Origin: Ferrovibrio sp.
Lineage (GTDB): Bacteria; Pseudomonadota; Alphaproteobacteria; Ferrovibrionales; Ferrovibrionaceae
DNA length: 50,610 bases
Reading direction: 5' to 3'
Assembly: GCF_029255545.1 (NCBI RefSeq)
Contig: NZ_JANLJJ010000050.1
Location: 1-50,610 of the forward strand
Both the position numbers and the translations under genes were made by a program. The notes under the pieces were generated by a model, which did no database searches, was not told where the DNA came from, and saw only the letters and a list, made by a program, of their open reading frames with translations. Numbering within the stretch: the stretch's first letter is position 1; each line of letters starts with the position of its first letter. Below are positions 1 through 9,693 of this stretch, piece after piece.

Positions 1-407
1 GGCGCGTCTTCCCGGCGCCAGCGCAGCGCGACGTCGTGCAGCATGTCGAGCATCGGGTTGAGCTCCTCGCCGCGCGGCGCCAGCGAATAGGTCACCTGCG
101 GCGGAATGGTGGCGCGATAGTCGCGATGCACCAGCCGCGCCTCTTCCAGCATGCGCAGGCGTTCGGTCAGCACCTTGGCCGAGATGCCGCTGATCTCGCG
201 CTTCAGCTCGCCGAAGCGGCGCGGCCCCTGGTTGCGCAGCACATAGAGGATGTAGGTCGTCCACGGCCCCATCAGCAACCGCAGCACGGCATCGACCGGA
301 CAGGCGAATTTGGCATCCGGCAGAGTGGCGGCGGGCAACGCGGCGGCAGGGCCGGCTGCCTTCGGCTTGGCGGAGAGGGAGGCGACGGAATCGGGCATGG
401 CAGACAT
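1..407 (-). CDS. HxlR-family winged-helix regulator (partial, C-terminus off window)
   Basis: No stop codon is reached before the left edge, so the gene is truncated by the window. The translated part (about 135 residues) has an Ala/Pro-rich tail of about 33 residues, then the HxlR core CPVDAVLRLLMGPWTTYIL, followed by RRFGELKREISGISAKVL and the wing region LVHRDYRATIPPQVTYSL. The start at 407 is chosen because AAGGA lies 8 nt upstream; ATGs at 413 and 398 are alternatives. Cys36, just before the first helix of the domain, matches the position of the redox-sensing Cys in QorR/YodB-type members (family knowledge). It is divergent from an FMN quinone reductase, so a redox or quinone-responsive repressor of that gene is a reasonable inference. 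Confidence 0.85.
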   Translation of the reverse strand, partial: MSAMPDSVASLSAKPKAAGPAAALPAATLPDAKFACPVDAVLRLLMGPWTTYILYVLRNQGPRRFGELKREISGISAKVLTERLRMLEEARLVHRDYRATIPPQVTYSLAPRGEELNPMLDMLHDVALRWRREDA

Positions 408-491
408 CAGCATAATCCTTGTTGCGGCCAATCCGTGCACCGGAGCGCGTGACGGCGGCTACAGAGTGGTTCAAGAAATGAACTTACTTTT

Positions 492-503
492 AAGTACCTA
501 CTT
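492..503. promoter_or_regulatory. Inverted repeat in divergent HxlR/reductase promoter region
   Basis: AAGTA-CC-TACTT is a perfect 5-bp inverted repeat with a 2-nt spacer, in the AT-rich divergent region between the HxlR-type gene and the quinone reductase. The surrounding bases (482-510) continue with further ACTT/AAG half-sites. It is a candidate operator; binding is inferred. Confidence 0.4.
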
Positions 504-532
504 TACTAAAGAAATCAAGGCCACATATTTGC

Positions 533-567
533 GATTACCTGAAGTAACTAACTTGCTTTAGGTAATC
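533..567. promoter_or_regulatory. 12-bp inverted repeat upstream of quinone reductase
   Basis: The arms GATTACCTGAAG (533-544) and CTTTAGGTAATC (556-567) match at 11 of 12 positions when one is reverse-complemented; the spacer is 11 nt. The repeat ends 31 nt before the reductase start codon, a position suited to repressor binding. It is the best operator candidate for the divergent HxlR-type regulator. Confidence 0.5.
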
Positions 568-598
568 AATAAATCCTTTGCAGAACAGAGGCTTATCC

Positions 599-1180
599 AT
601 GACCAGCATTGCCATCGTCTATCATTCCGGCTACGGCCACACCCAGAAACAGGCAGAAGCCGTGGCAGACGGCGTCGCCCGCGTCGCCGGCGCCAGGGCC
701 CTGCTGATCCCGGTGGCCGAGGCCGAAGCCCGCGTCGCCGAGCTGACTGCCGCCGACGCCATCGTGTTCGGTTCGCCCACCTACATGGGCAGCGTCTCGG
801 GGCCGTTCAAAACCTGGATGGACGGCACCTCGAAAGTCTGGGGCCAGTGGAACGGCAAGCTGGCTGCCGGCTTCACCAACTCGGCCTCGCAGTCGGGCGA
901 CAAGCTGAACACGCTGCTGCAGATCTCGGTCTTCGCCGCGCAGCACGGCATGCTCTGGGTCAGCCTCGGCCTGATGCCGGGCAACAACAATTCCAAGGGC
1001 AGCGTGAACGACCTCAACCGCCTGGGCAGCTTCCTCGGCGCCATGGCGCAGTCGAATGCCGACCAGGGCCCCGAGCATGGTCCGATCGCCAGCGACCTGG
1101 AAACGGCGAAGCATCTGGGCCAGCGCGTGGCCGAAACGGCGAAGGCCTATAAGCCTGCGCGCGAACTGGTGGACGCTTAA
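599..1180 (+). CDS. FMN-dependent NAD(P)H:quinone oxidoreductase (flavodoxin/WrbA-like)
   Basis: A 193-residue flavodoxin-fold protein. The phosphate-binding loop is visible at the N-terminus (YHSGYGHTQKQAEAVADG) and the second FMN loop is GSPTYMGSVSGPFKTWMD. The length fits the WrbA / NAD(P)H-dependent oxidoreductase family (about 190-200 residues). The ATG at 599 is preceded by AGAGG with 7-nt spacing; the in-frame TTG at 578 is less likely. Members reduce quinones by two electrons in the cytoplasm. It is divergent from an HxlR-type regulator with a likely sensor Cys and has inverted repeats in its promoter, suggesting induction by quinones or electrophiles. The exact substrate is not determinable. 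Confidence 0.88.
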   Translation: MTSIAIVYHSGYGHTQKQAEAVADGVARVAGARALLIPVAEAEARVAELTAADAIVFGSPTYMGSVSGPFKTWMDGTSKVWGQWNGKLAAGFTNSASQSGDKLNTLLQISVFAAQHGMLWVSLGLMPGNNNSKGSVNDLNRLGSFLGAMAQSNADQGPEHGPIASDLETAKHLGQRVAETAKAYKPARELVDA

Positions 1181-1183
1181 GCG

Positions 1184-2074
1184 TCAGAGCGTTTCCACCG
1201 CGACGGCGAGGGACGGCCGCATCTGGCCGTCCCAGTCGCGGCGGGTGAAGACCTGGGCATTGTCGCGCGCGCGGCGCAGCAGGCCGAAATCCAGATCGGC
1301 GTAAACCCAGCCGGGTGCGTTCAGCTTGCCTTGCACGATCACGCCATCATCAGGCAGGCCACGGTCGGGCGCGGCGAACACGCCGGCCCAGCCGAGATTC
1401 ACATCCACCGCCGGCGACCAGGCCGCATTGCCCACGGTTGGCGCCACCGCGACATAGACCTGGTTTTCCAGCGCCCGGGCACGGGCGCCGACCAGCACGC
1501 GGTTGGCGCCGGCCAGCGTATCCGTGCAGCTGGGCGCCAGCACCAGATCGGCACCGGCAGCGGCCTGGGCATGGGCGATCAGCGGGAATTCGATGTCGTA
1601 GCAGATGTCGATGCCGAAGCGGATCGTTTCGCCGCCGATCCGCGCCTCGAACATCTTCAGGTCCGCGCCGCCGCCGATGATCCAGTCCTCGCGCTCGAAG
1701 CGCGTCATCTGGCGTTTATCCTGGAAGCCCATCGCGCCGGCGGGGCTGAAGACATAGGCGCGGTTGACGAAGCCATCGCCCTGTTTCACCGGCAGGCTGG
1801 GTCCGACGACGAACACGCCATGCTGCCGCGCCAGAGCCGCATAGGTTTCGACGAAGGCATCGCGATATTGCTGCATCGCCGCGATCTGGCCGGTGAGGTC
1901 GCGCTGCACGGCCTCGGGCAGCAGGGAGGCCAGCTCCATGCCGCCATATTCGGGAAACAGCAGCAGCTGCGCGCCGGCCCCGGCTGCCTCGTCCACCCAG
2001 CGCGCGGCATTGGCCCGCCAGTCTTCCAGCGAGGCGAATGTCCCGATGGGGTATTGCGCGCAGGAAATCTTCAT
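1184..2074 (-). CDS. Carbon-nitrogen hydrolase (nitrilase superfamily)
   Basis: A 296-residue cytoplasmic enzyme covering a complete CN-hydrolase domain. The Glu-Lys-Cys triad is recognisable: Glu in LLLFPEYGGMEL, Lys in GFQDKRQMTRFE, and Cys in GIDICYDIEFP. The superfamily hydrolyses amides or nitriles; neighbours do not identify the substrate. The gene lies 10 nt downstream of an acetyltransferase gene, and an NTF2-like gene precedes that, so the three probably form one operon (3100 to 1184). The stop codon is only 3 nt from the end of the convergent quinone reductase. Confidence 0.9.
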   Translation of the reverse strand: MKISCAQYPIGTFASLEDWRANAARWVDEAAGAGAQLLLFPEYGGMELASLLPEAVQRDLTGQIAAMQQYRDAFVETYAALARQHGVFVVGPSLPVKQGDGFVNRAYVFSPAGAMGFQDKRQMTRFEREDWIIGGGADLKMFEARIGGETIRFGIDICYDIEFPLIAHAQAAAGADLVLAPSCTDTLAGANRVLVGARARALENQVYVAVAPTVGNAAWSPAVDVNLGWAGVFAAPDRGLPDDGVIVQGKLNAPGWVYADLDFGLLRRARDNAQVFTRRDWDGQMRPSLAVAVETL

Positions 2075-2084
2075 TCGGCTATCT

Positions 2085-2693
2085 TCATGCGCGCAGGTCT
2101 TTCATCCAGTAGACCATCGGCTTGGCCGTCTGCTGCGTTTCGCCGATGTCGAGCCAGGAAAAGCTGGTCACCAGGTCGGGGCGTTTGACATAACCGCGTT
2201 TGCCCCAGAAGGCATCCAGCGGCACGTAATCGGCCGGTTTCATCGGATGATCCCCAGGCCGCTGCACCGCGCAGAAACAGCAGAGCGGATAACCGAAGCT
2301 CCGCGCCGCTGCCTCGCGTTCCTCGAAAAACCGCACGCCGATGCCATGGCCGCGATAATCCGACAGCAGCACGGATTCGCCAAAATAAAAAATCTCCGCC
2401 GTGTTCATGCCGGCCGCCACGAAGGGTGCGCGCACGGTATCGGTTTCCTCGTCCAGCGCCAGGGCGGTGGAGGCGCCCACGACCGCGTCTCCATCCAGCG
2501 CCACGACGATGGTGCCGGTGCGCGCCTGGGCGTAGCGCGCGATATAGCCGCGCTCATAGTCGAGCGAGCCTTCGTAGAGATAAGGCCAGGCGCGGAAGAC
2601 CACGATACGCAGCCGCGCCAGGTCGTCGAGCCGGGCGCGCATCTGCTCGCCCGTGAACCTGACAACGCGGATCGCGCCGCCGTTGCCATTCAT
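2085..2693 (-). CDS. GNAT-family N-acetyltransferase
   Basis: A 202-residue protein with the GNAT fold. The acetyl-CoA-binding motif A is in LLSDYRGHGIGVRFFEEREA, preceded by the strand IFYFGESVLL. The C-terminal part (FWGKRGYVKRPDLVTSFSW) resembles acetyltransferases of about 200 residues often found beside nitrilase-family genes. The start overlaps the stop of the upstream NTF2-like gene by 4 nt (ATGA), which implies translational coupling. Acceptor substrate unknown. Confidence 0.85.
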   Translation of the reverse strand: MNGNGGAIRVVRFTGEQMRARLDDLARLRIVVFRAWPYLYEGSLDYERGYIARYAQARTGTIVVALDGDAVVGASTALALDEETDTVRAPFVAAGMNTAEIFYFGESVLLSDYRGHGIGVRFFEEREAAARSFGYPLCCFCAVQRPGDHPMKPADYVPLDAFWGKRGYVKRPDLVTSFSWLDIGETQQTAKPMVYWMKDLRA

Positions 2694-3100
2694 CCGCCGA
2701 CCTGCCTGAGCCAGTCGTTGAGATTGTAGGTGTTGGAGATGCGCGCCACCTTGCCGTCACGGATCTCGAAGAAGGCGCCGGCCGGCAGGCTGTAGCGCTG
2801 GCCTTCGGCCGGCGGCAGCCCCTCGTCGCTTTCCAGGTAAACGCCCAGCACGGTGAACTCGGCCGCCGCGCGCGTACCATCGGCATTCGTCATGACGAAC
2901 AGGTCGACGATCTTTTCCTCGTAGCAGCGGTTCATGCGCTCGAGGAAGGCGCGGAAGGCCGCCTTGCCAGTCTCGCGCTCACCCTGGTTGATGTCATGCA
3001 CCACATCGTCGGTGAGCAAGGCGAGGAAACCCTCGACATCCTTGTCGTTGAAGGCGTCGTAATAGCGCTGGATCAGGGTTTCGGCATTGGTGCTGGGCAT
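2690..3100 (-). CDS. NTF2-like / SnoaL-like domain protein
   Basis: A 136-residue protein with the usual opening of the NTF2-like superfamily: an N-terminal helix (LIQRYYDAFNDKDVEGFLALL) followed by the strand DDVVHDINQGERETGK, then a cone-shaped sheet ending near GAFFEIRDGKVARISNTYN. These single-domain proteins are isomerases, hydrolases or ligand carriers, and function cannot be assigned from sequence. It is the first gene of the three-gene unit with the acetyltransferase and the CN-hydrolase, which share 4-nt or short junctions. Confidence 0.82.
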   Translation of the reverse strand: MPSTNAETLIQRYYDAFNDKDVEGFLALLTDDVVHDINQGERETGKAAFRAFLERMNRCYEEKIVDLFVMTNADGTRAAAEFTVLGVYLESDEGLPPAEGQRYSLPAGAFFEIRDGKVARISNTYNLNDWLRQVGG

Positions 3101-3120
3101 GGCGCGCTCGGGTCCTGAAC

Positions 3121-3157
3121 AAAGAAAAAAGGCGCGGACAGGTTAACTGTCCACGCC
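3121..3157 (-). terminator. Rho-independent terminator after grxD
   Basis: Read on the minus strand, the arms GGCGTGGACAG and CTGTCCGCGCC pair over 11 positions with one mismatch around a 5-nt loop (3142-3146), followed directly by TTTTTT (3130-3125). This is a textbook intrinsic terminator, 34 nt after the grxD stop. It closes the pur-bolA-grxD transcript and insulates the NTF2-like operon. Confidence 0.9.
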
Positions 3158-3191
3158 CTTGAATGCCACACCGGAGGGCGGCAGGCGGCGG

Positions 3192-3533
3192 TTACGCCTC
3201 CTGGTAGGCGACGCCCTTCTGCTTCAGGTAATCCTGCAGCTCGCCACTCTGGTACATCTCGCGCACGATGTCGCAGCCGCCGACGAACTCGCCCTTCACG
3301 TAAAGCTGCGGGAAGGTCGGCCACTCGGAGAAGTCCTTCAGGTGGGTGCGGATCGCCGGATCGGCCAGGATATCCACGCCCTTGAACTTCAGGCCGAGGC
3401 GGGAGAGCACCTGCACGACCGTTGCCGAGAATCCGCACTGAGGGAACACCGGCGTGCCCTTCATGAACAGCACGACATCGTTGCCGGCCAGTTCCTCGCG
3501 GATGCGTTCGAAAGTCTGTTCCTTCTCGCTCAT
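3192..3533 (-). CDS. grxD: Monothiol glutaredoxin, Grx4 type
   Basis: A 113-residue protein with the monothiol CGFS active site (KGTPVFPQCGFSATVVQVL) and the glutathione-binding WPTFPQLYVKGEFVGGCDIV segment typical of the Grx4/GrxD family. Such proteins carry a glutathione-ligated [2Fe-2S] cluster and work with BolA in iron-sulfur trafficking or iron sensing. The ATG at 3533 is preceded by AGGGGA; the same frame runs further upstream, but the family N-terminus and this ribosome site set the start here. It follows bolA by 26 nt, and the two gene products are known partners. Confidence 0.95.
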   Translation of the reverse strand: MSEKEQTFERIREELAGNDVVLFMKGTPVFPQCGFSATVVQVLSRLGLKFKGVDILADPAIRTHLKDFSEWPTFPQLYVKGEFVGGCDIVREMYQSGELQDYLKQKGVAYQEA

Positions 3534-3559
3534 GGCGAATGTCCCCTGCGGATTTCGTG

Positions 3560-3790
3560 TTAAGGCGTTTGCGTGGTGAGGGCCAGCGCATGCAGCTGGC
3601 CGCCCATGCGGCCCTTCAGCGCGGCATAGACCATCTGGTGCTGCTGCACCCGGGTCTTGCCGGCGAAAGCGGCCGAAATCACCGTGGCGGCATAATGGTC
3701 GCCGTCGCCGCGCAGGTCGTCGATGCGCACCTGGGCGTCGGGCAGGGCCGCCTTGATCATGGTCTCGATTTCGGTGGCATCCATCGCCAT
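3560..3790 (-). CDS. bolA: BolA-family protein
   Basis: A 76-residue single-domain BolA-like protein: an N-terminal helix (TEIETMIKAALPDAQVRIDD), the strand GDGDHYAATVISAAFAGK, and the helix-turn-like QHQMVYAALKGRMGGQLHALAL containing the conserved cluster-ligand His (GQLHAL). AAGGA lies 9 nt before the ATG at 3790; an ATG two codons later is possible. BolA proteins form [2Fe-2S] complexes with CGFS glutaredoxins, and grxD is the next gene. The gene lies 29 nt downstream of purL and is probably co-transcribed with it. Confidence 0.93.
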   Translation of the reverse strand: MAMDATEIETMIKAALPDAQVRIDDLRGDGDHYAATVISAAFAGKTRVQQHQMVYAALKGRMGGQLHALALTTQTP

Positions 3791-3819
3791 CGTCAGCGGT
3801 CCTTCTTTTCCGGTCTTTT

Positions 3820-6014
<2,195 letters not shown>

Positions 6015-6018
<4 letters not shown>

Positions 6019-6710
6019 GACAGGCTCTCCGCGATGCTCTCGAACAGGCCCATGCCATCCAGGCCGCCGCAGACGGGATCGGTGGCATCTTCCGGATGCG
6101 GCATCAGGCCCAGCACGGTTTTCTTGGCGTTGTAGATGCCGGCGATGTTGCCGACCGATCCATTGAGATTGGTTTCCGGCGAAACCGTGCCGAGCGGATC
6201 GGCGTAGCGGAAGGCGATCTGGTCGTTGTCTTCCAGGCGCTTCACGGTATCGGCATCGGCGGTGTAGTTGCCATCGTGATGGGCGACCGGCACGCGGATG
6301 GTCTGGCCCTTGCGGTATTTCTTCGTGAACGCGCTGGCCGTGGTCTCGACCCGCAGATTCACGTCCTTGCAGATGAACTTGAGCCCTGCATTGCTGATCA
6401 GCACGCCGGGGAGAAGTCCGGCCTCGCAGGCGATCTGGAAGCCATTGCACACCGCCAGAACGCGCACGCCGGCCTCGGCGCGCTTTTTCACCTCGCGCAT
6501 GATCGGCGAATGCGCCGCCATGGCGCCGCAGCGCAGGTAATCGCCGTAGGAAAAGCCGCCAGGCAGCACGATCAGGTCGATGCCCTCGGGCAAACCGCTG
6601 TCGCCATGCCAGACGTCAACCGGCGGCTTGCCGTTGTTGACCTTGGTCAGCGCCATGCGCATGTCGCGCTCGCGATTGGAACCGGGGAAAGTAATCAGCG
6701 CAGCTTTCAT
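6015..6710 (-). CDS. purQ: Phosphoribosylformylglycinamidine synthase, glutaminase subunit
   Basis: A 231-residue class I glutamine amidotransferase that supplies ammonia to PurL. The nucleophile Cys is in [13 protein letters not shown]; the His/Glu of the triad are in [13 protein letters not shown]. The N-terminus [17 protein letters not shown] is typical of PurQ. AAGGA is 6 nt upstream of the ATG. The stop overlaps the purL GTG start by 4 nt, so the two are translationally coupled. Upstream, a lipoprotein gene separates it from purS, which is not the usual arrangement. Confidence 0.96.
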
Positions 6711-6738
6711 GGCGATTCCTTACACCTGCCGGCGTTGG

Positions 6739-8010
6739 TCATTGCGTACCTCTTGCTTGGCTAACCTGATGCACGACGATGGCATCGTCGACCTGCCCCA
6801 TCTGATAGATCATGTCCCGGCTGGCGGAACTCAGCAGCCGGCGAGCCTGATCCCTGTAGCTGACGCCGACGCTGACCACCAGCAGGTAGCCGTCCGGGGC
6901 CGGATGCACTTCGTGGGGGATGAAGCTGAAGGGTTTGAGCGTGCCGGCTTCTGCTACGAAGATAGATTCGTAATAGCTGCCATTCCGTTCGAAATGCCGC
7001 CGAAGGGCCTGTTCGGTCGTGGTCCAGTTGGCCTTGACGTCCTGCAGGCTGGGAGCCGGTGCGTATGCGCCCGCGGCAGCCGGGGTGTTTTGCGCCGCCA
7101 TGACCAAGCCGCGATCCAGGCTGGCCTCGCGAACCACATAGGCCTGTTCGTCACGCGCGATGCCATATCGAATCAGTTTGATCTGCGTGGACAGCCGTCG
7201 ATTCACATCGAGCGATTCCGCCACGATCTGCACCACGAGATCCAGTCTGCCCGGTTCATCGGTGCGAATGTCGGCCAGCTTCCACTCCAAGACCCGCGTC
7301 CGGCCCGGCGTGGCAAACAGAATACTGTCGTAGAAGCCGATCTCGCGCTCGGCGTGGCGCTTCAGCGCCGGCAGGATGCGCTCCCATTCGCCGCGCACCT
7401 GCTCCAGCGTCACGGCCGGCGTGCCATCGCCGGCATCCTGCGCGGTGGCGGCCGGGGCGAGGCGAGGCGTCGGGCTGGCAACCCCGTAGACGATCTCGTT
7501 GACCGCGGCGCGGCCGACCTCGTCGGAGGTGGGCGTGAGTTCCGGGTTGTAGTATTCGCACTGGCGCCGCTGCGGACCGTCAATCATCTTGCTGGCCATC
7601 AGGCCGAGGACGCCGGACATGATCAGGGTTTCGGCATCGCTCACGATTCGGCAGTTCACGCCATGTTCATTGACGCGCAGATACCACGTTTCGCCGGACT
7701 GCAGTTCACGCTGCTGCGCCGACTTCGGACTCTTGTCGCCAAACAGGCCGGCGCGGATCATGTCGGCCGTATGGGAGCCAGGCTCCACTTCGCGAATGCT
7801 GACCTGGTTGGGGCCGTTCAGGCGGCCGACATCGACCTCGTTCACGCGCACGCCATGGGCAATGATCGGGCGGTAGTCCGGCGCGGTGTAGAAGATGATG
7901 CGCGCCTTGCCGGTCGCGACTGGCTGCACGGCGGTCGGCTGCGGCACGGCCGAGCAACCCGCCAGAAGCGGGAGCCCAACGATCGCAACGAGACCCGTGC
8001 GCGACATCAT
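6739..8010 (-). CDS. Predicted lipoprotein with DUF2846-like domain and a duplicated C-terminal module
   Basis: A 423-residue protein with a lipoprotein signal (LVAIVGLPLLAGC, lipid-modified Cys at residue 19), hence envelope-located. Residues about 35-112 resemble DUF2846-type domains (KARIIFYTAPDYR ... VNEVDVGRLNGPNQ ... VEPGSHTADM). The rest holds two related modules at about 201-290 and 321-412: EWERILPALKRHAEREIGFYDSI aligns with NWTTTEQALRRHFERNGSYYESI. The role is unknown. It lies 8 nt after purS and 28 nt before purQ on the same strand, so it should be on the purine transcript although no purine function is evident. The start could be either of two adjacent ATGs. Confidence 0.8.
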   Translation of the reverse strand: MMSRTGLVAIVGLPLLAGCSAVPQPTAVQPVATGKARIIFYTAPDYRPIIAHGVRVNEVDVGRLNGPNQVSIREVEPGSHTADMIRAGLFGDKSPKSAQQRELQSGETWYLRVNEHGVNCRIVSDAETLIMSGVLGLMASKMIDGPQRRQCEYYNPELTPTSDEVGRAAVNEIVYGVASPTPRLAPAATAQDAGDGTPAVTLEQVRGEWERILPALKRHAEREIGFYDSILFATPGRTRVLEWKLADIRTDEPGRLDLVVQIVAESLDVNRRLSTQIKLIRYGIARDEQAYVVREASLDRGLVMAAQNTPAAAGAYAPAPSLQDVKANWTTTEQALRRHFERNGSYYESIFVAEAGTLKPFSFIPHEVHPAPDGYLLVVSVGVSYRDQARRLLSSASRDMIYQMGQVDDAIVVHQVSQARGTQ

Positions 8011-8018
8011 CCGTTCGT

Positions 8019-8273
8019 TCAGCCCACCAGTTCGACCGAGTAATTCTCGATCACCGTGTTGGCCAGCAGCTTCTGCGCCATGTCCTTCACGGCCGCTTCG
8101 ATCTCGGCCTTCGGCTTTTTCGCGAGCGCGCCAGAAAGCTCCAGCTCGATCAGCTTGCCCTGGCGCACCTCGGCGACGTCGCTGAAACCGAGCGAATGCA
8201 GGGCCTGGCCGATGGCCTTGCCCTGGGGATCGAGCACGCCGTTCTTGAGGGAAACATGCACGCGGGCTTTCAT
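8019..8273 (-). CDS. purS: Phosphoribosylformylglycinamidine synthase subunit PurS
   Basis: An 84-residue protein with the PurS signature (KARVHVSLKNGVLDPQGKAIGQALHSLGF ... VRQGKLIELEL ... VIENYSVEL). PurS bridges PurL and PurQ in bacteria with the small PurL. The ATG at 8273 gives the conserved N-terminus; AAGGA lies 11 nt upstream. The gene is separated from purC by a strong hairpin and from purQ by the lipoprotein gene. Confidence 0.95.
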   Translation of the reverse strand: MKARVHVSLKNGVLDPQGKAIGQALHSLGFSDVAEVRQGKLIELELSGALAKKPKAEIEAAVKDMAQKLLANTVIENYSVELVG

Positions 8274-8292
8274 GGAGTTCTGTGTCCTTCTC

Positions 8293-8326
8293 AAAAAGCT
8301 GCGGCGGCCTTTAGTAGGGCCGCCGC
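8293..8326 (-). terminator. Terminator-like hairpin between purC and purS
   Basis: GCGGCGGCC (8301-8309) and GGCCGCCGC (8318-8326) form a perfect 9-bp GC stem with an 8-nt loop. On the minus strand the stem is followed by AGC and then TTTTT (8297-8293). This is an intrinsic terminator or attenuator positioned to reduce read-through from purC into purS; partial read-through or a separate purS promoter would be needed for the downstream genes. Confidence 0.75.
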
Positions 8327-8356
8327 GGTATTCTCACGGCGCCTGTATCGCGCCTC

Positions 8357-9121
8357 TTACTGCATGGTGTCCGGACCCTTGATGTCGCGGGGTCCGCCCT
8401 CGGGCAGGATGCCGAGCCGCCGCGCCACCTCCTGGTAGGCCTCGGCGACATTGCCGAGATCGCGGCGGAAGCGGTCCTTGTCCATCTTCTCGTTGGTCTT
8501 CAGGTCCCACAGGCGCGCCGAATCCGGGCTGATCTCGTCGGCCAGGATGATGCGCATCTCGTCATTCTGCCACCAGCGGCCGAATTCCAGCTTGAAATCG
8601 ACCAGGCGGATGCCGATGCCGAGGAACAGGCCGGACAGGAAATCGTTGATGCGCAGCGCGAGATGCATGATCTCGTCGATTTCCTGCGGCGTGGCCCAGC
8701 CGAAGCAGGTGATATGCTCTTCCGAGACCAGCGGATCGCCCAGCTCGTCGTTCTTGTAATAGAACTCGACGATCGAGCGCGGCAGCGTGGTGCCCTCGGC
8801 GACGCCGAGCCGGGTCGCCAGCGAACCGGCGGCGACATTGCGCACCACGGTCTCGAGCGGGATGATCTCGACTTCCTTGATCAGCTGCTCGCGCATGTTG
8901 AGGCGGCGCACGAAATGGGTCGGGATGCCGACCTCGCCCAGCCGCGTCATCAGGTATTCGGAAATCCGGTTGTTGAGCACCCCCTTGCCGGTGATGGTGC
9001 CCTTTTTCTTGTTGTTGAACGCGGTCGCGTCGTCCTTGAAATACTGTACCAGAGTGCCCGGCTCGGGTCCCTCGAAGAGGACCTTCGCCTTGCCCTCATA
9101 GACCTGTCTGCGGCGCGTCAT
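8357..9121 (-). CDS. purC: Phosphoribosylaminoimidazole-succinocarboxamide synthase (SAICAR synthetase)
   Basis: A 254-residue enzyme that joins aspartate to CAIR with ATP in purine synthesis. Family hallmarks: [19 protein letters not shown] at the N-terminus, [47 protein letters not shown] and [12 protein letters not shown]. The ATG at 9121 gives the normal family N-terminus; a longer frame to 9181 adds an unrelated extension. First gene of the minus-strand pur group; upstream lies a 234-bp region shared with the divergent ATPase-inhibitor gene. Confidence 0.95.
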   Translation of the reverse strand: MTRRRQVYEGKAKVLFEGPEPGTLVQYFKDDATAFNNKKKGTITGKGVLNNRISEYLMTRLGEVGIPTHFVRRLNMREQLIKEVEIIPLETVVRNVAAGSLATRLGVAEGTTLPRSIVEFYYKNDELGDPLVSEEHITCFGWATPQEIDEIMHLALRINDFLSGLFLGIGIRLVDFKLEFGRWWQNDEMRIILADEISPDSARLWDLKTNEKMDKDRFRRDLGNVAEAYQEVARRLGILPEGGPRDIKGPDTMQ

Positions 9122-9290
9122 GGCACACCCGTGATCTGTTGGGGGAAGCGGGGGAATTTGCTCGGCCATTGAATAGCGCAAGGGGGAGGCTGCCGCAATC
9201 CGCCGGGCGGCAGAATAGCGCGGGAATTTCCCCCGGGCCGGACAGGCGGAAAGGCGGTTTTCCGCGGCAAAATCCCGCAGCCGCCGACAC

Positions 9291-9320
9291 TTGCGGCCCG
9301 ACCCGCCGCTCTCCTATATA
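9291..9320 (+). promoter_or_regulatory. Candidate promoter of the ATPase inhibitor gene
   Basis: TTGCGG (9291-9296) and TATATA (9315-9320) are separated by 18 nt, about 35 nt upstream of the start codon at 9356. The match to a housekeeping promoter is moderate. The rest of 9122-9290 is GC-rich and shows no further gene. Confidence 0.4.
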
Positions 9321-9355
9321 ACGGGCACGCCAGACCGCATGATAACGAGGCCCGG

Positions 9356-9673
9356 ATGACCACCTTTGACGACCGCAAGGATGCCTTCGAGAAGAAGCAT
9401 GCCCATGACGAGGAGCTCGCCTTCAAGGCGACCGCGCGGCGCAACAAGCTGCTTGGCCTCTGGGTCGCCGAACAGCTCGGCCTGAGCGGCGACCAGGCCG
9501 AGACCTATGCCAAGGACGTCGTGGCCGCCGATTTCGAGGAAGCCGGCGACGCCGACGTGATCCGCAAGGTGCAGGCCGACCTGAAGGCCAAGAATATCGA
9601 CATCTCGGACCACCGCCTGCATGCCAAGCTGGCCGAACTGCTGGAAATCGCCAAAAAGCAGATCGCCGGCTAA
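9356..9673 (+). CDS. F1F0-ATPase inhibitor subunit zeta (DUF1476)
   Basis: A 105-residue, mostly helical charged protein beginning TTFDDRKDAFEKKHAHDEEL, which matches the DUF1476 family. In Paracoccus the family member is the zeta inhibitor of the F1F0-ATP synthase; its N-terminal inhibitory region and length (about 104) agree. GAGG lies 5 nt before the ATG. The family is essentially alphaproteobacterial, supporting the taxonomic call. Transcribed alone, convergent with the multicopper oxidase. Confidence 0.92.
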   Translation: MTTFDDRKDAFEKKHAHDEELAFKATARRNKLLGLWVAEQLGLSGDQAETYAKDVVAADFEEAGDADVIRKVQADLKAKNIDISDHRLHAKLAELLEIAKKQIAG

Positions 9674-9693
9674 GCCCCGGTTTTACGGCAGAT

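Noticed and set aside
6019-6450. Upstream extension of purL
   Set aside because: The open frame overprints purQ out of frame; the GTG at 6018 overlapping the purQ stop gives the normal PurL length.
6580-8043. 487-codon open frame on the plus strand opposite the lipoprotein gene
   Set aside because: The minus-strand frame has a lipobox, domain structure and operon spacing; the plus frame has none and also crosses the purQ start.
9122-9355. Purine or other riboswitch upstream of purC
   Set aside because: I looked for a conserved aptamer-like fold in the 234-bp region and saw only GC-rich repeats and a plausible promoter for the opposite gene.
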